From Colwellia sp. 20A7 (GTDB taxonomy: Bacteria > Pseudomonadota > Gammaproteobacteria > Enterobacterales > Alteromonadaceae): a stretch of DNA of 64,000 nucleotides. Location of the stretch: the NCBI RefSeq assembly GCF_009832865.1, contig NZ_CP047130.1, positions 1,860,001 to 1,924,000 of the forward strand, given 5' to 3'. The translations under genes were made by a program, and so were the position numbers. The notes under the pieces were generated by a model. The model was not told where the DNA came from and ran no database searches. It worked only from the letters and a program-made list of their open reading frames with translations. Below, in pieces: positions 62,919-64,000 of this stretch. How positions within the stretch are numbered: position 1 is the stretch's first letter; the number at the start of each line of letters is the position of its first letter.

Positions 62919-64000
62919 ATGTTTAGCAATAAGTCTACAAAAAACAAATCTAAAAAATTATTACTTGCTGGAAGTTTACTTTTAGCTACGGGTGTCGCTA
63001 ATGCAGCTTACGACATTAAGTTGACTGATGAAGATAGCCTATCGTTTGGTGGCTACATTAAAGTAGATGCTCGCTATGTTGATGGGGATGTTGCATACCG
63101 ACCATATTGGGCTGGATCAGGTACTAAGCTTGATGAAAGTGCTTCTCAATTTAATCTTTTTGCCAATGAAACCCGATTTAATATGAAATATACCCATGAT
63201 GATGTTATGGGGTTTATTGAATTGGACTTTTGGGGAGGCGGGGGTAATGAGATTGTTTCAAACTCTGCTAACCCTCGTATTCGTCATGCGTTTATTAAGT
63301 ATAAAGATGTATTAGTAGGGCAAACATGGTCAACCTTTATGAATACTAGTGCTATTCCTGAATCAGCAGATTTTGCCGGCGCTACCTTAGGTTTAGTTTT
63401 CATTCGACAAGGTCAAGTTCGCTACACCATGGGGGACTTTCAAGTATCAATTGAAAACCCTGAAAGCTGGGGTGGTGATACCGCTAATGACAGCATTCCA
63501 GATGTTGTTGCACGTTATAACCTAAAAGGTGACTGGGGAAACATTTCTTTTTCTGCACTAGGTCGCCAGTTAAATACTAATTTAGGTAATACCGAAACAG
63601 CGATAGGTGCTTCAATTGCTGGTCGTATTAACACTATTGGTAAAGATGATCTTAGGTTTCAACTTCATCAGGGTGAAGTAGGTCGTTATGTTGGTGCTGG
63701 TTTTACTCCCGATATCTTCACCAAAACAGATGTGAATGGCAATGTCATTGAAGAAGTGGAAGACGTTACGTCTTATCTTGTTGCTTACCGTCATTATTGG
63801 ACTGACACATTAAGAAGTACCGTACTTTATGGTGCTGCTGATGCGGACTCTTCAGGTGCTGATCGTCGCCAATGGGGTGTGAATTTATTTCAAAACTTAA
63901 CCAAGCAGTTAGCGGTTGGTGTTGAAGTAGGTAACTTCACTATGAAAGAGCAAGATGCTGATTCAAATTACGCACAACTTTCATTGCAATACGTACTTTA
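62919..64000 (+). CDS. DcaP-like outer-membrane porin, 3' end outside window
   Basis: The frame opens at ATG 62919 and runs off the window (360 codons). A signal peptide ends in GVANA before AYDIKL. The mature part begins with SLSFGGYIKVDARYVDG and contains FNLFANETRFNMKYTH, VMGFIELDFWGGGG and IRHAFIKYKDVLVGQTWSTF, then alternating amphipathic strands, as in the DcaP trimeric porin family used for uptake of dicarboxylates and other anions. It is divergent from crbS, which suggests, but does not prove, control by the carbon-source-sensing CrbS/CrbR pair. Confidence 0.88.
   Translation, partial: MFSNKSTKNKSKKLLLAGSLLLATGVANAAYDIKLTDEDSLSFGGYIKVDARYVDGDVAYRPYWAGSGTKLDESASQFNLFANETRFNMKYTHDDVMGFIELDFWGGGGNEIVSNSANPRIRHAFIKYKDVLVGQTWSTFMNTSAIPESADFAGATLGLVFIRQGQVRYTMGDFQVSIENPESWGGDTANDSIPDVVARYNLKGDWGNISFSALGRQLNTNLGNTETAIGASIAGRINTIGKDDLRFQLHQGEVGRYVGAGFTPDIFTKTDVNGNVIEEVEDVTSYLVAYRHYWTDTLRSTVLYGAADADSSGADRRQWGVNLFQNLTKQLAVGVEVGNFTMKEQDADSNYAQLSLQYVL

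Overview
The window is a 64 kb piece of an AT-rich chromosome from a marine gammaproteobacterium, most likely Alteromonadales and close to Colwellia. I infer this from the low GC content, the glmM-tpiA-secG-tRNA-Leu order, the gltX-linked tRNA array, the CrbS/CrbR acetate-switch pair and a DcaP-type porin. No replication origin, rRNA operon, prophage or CRISPR array is visible.

Layout. 1-2.5 kb: housekeeping genes (3' part of glmM, tpiA, secG, tRNA-Leu). 2.9-10.6 kb: a chemoreceptor with its sensor domain on the cytoplasmic side, an AEC permease, decayed two-component remnants, a YdeP-type molybdopterin oxidoreductase and a LysR regulator. 10.9-13.6 kb: an operon behind a strong Fur-box candidate, encoding a small TPR-like protein, a His-containing membrane peptide, a nickel superoxide dismutase and a duplicated-motif metal-exporter-like permease. 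14-18.5 kb: a HAD hydrolase, then a wrecked histidine kinase / MacB-like ABC transporter locus. 18.7-20.9 kb: a lipase-like gene overlapping a partner gene, followed by a truncated second copy of the partner. 22-26.6 kb: a beta-propeller phytase, an inositol-phosphatase remnant and a PepSY / response-regulator / kinase operon. 26.7-32.7 kb: many small envelope and stress membrane proteins.

33.2-34.95 kb holds a tRNA array read leftward: three tRNA-Val and three tRNA-Asp behind a near-perfect promoter, then seven degenerate tRNA-Val-derived repeats that share the same altered central block. gltX, an SrmB-like helicase, a glutamate-synthase-like protein, rlmJ and ybiT follow.

43.2-53.5 kb is accessory. 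Two genes sit in integron-type cassettes whose ends obey the R''/R' complementarity rule. An IS110/IS1111-type element interrupts the second attC. Further on are a RAYT remnant, a possible solitary third cassette after upp, the hmp-nsrR nitric-oxide module with two large palindromic operators, and an IS256-type element with exact 8-bp target duplications but a frameshifted transposase. From 53.5 kb the core resumes: RhlE-like helicase, YgiQ, a LexA-controlled sulA-like gene, crbR, crbS and the start of a porin.

A 162-bp MITE-like element with imperfect terminal inverted repeats occurs three times (30.6, 32.9 and 58.9 kb). All identifications come from reading the sequence; no database search was run.
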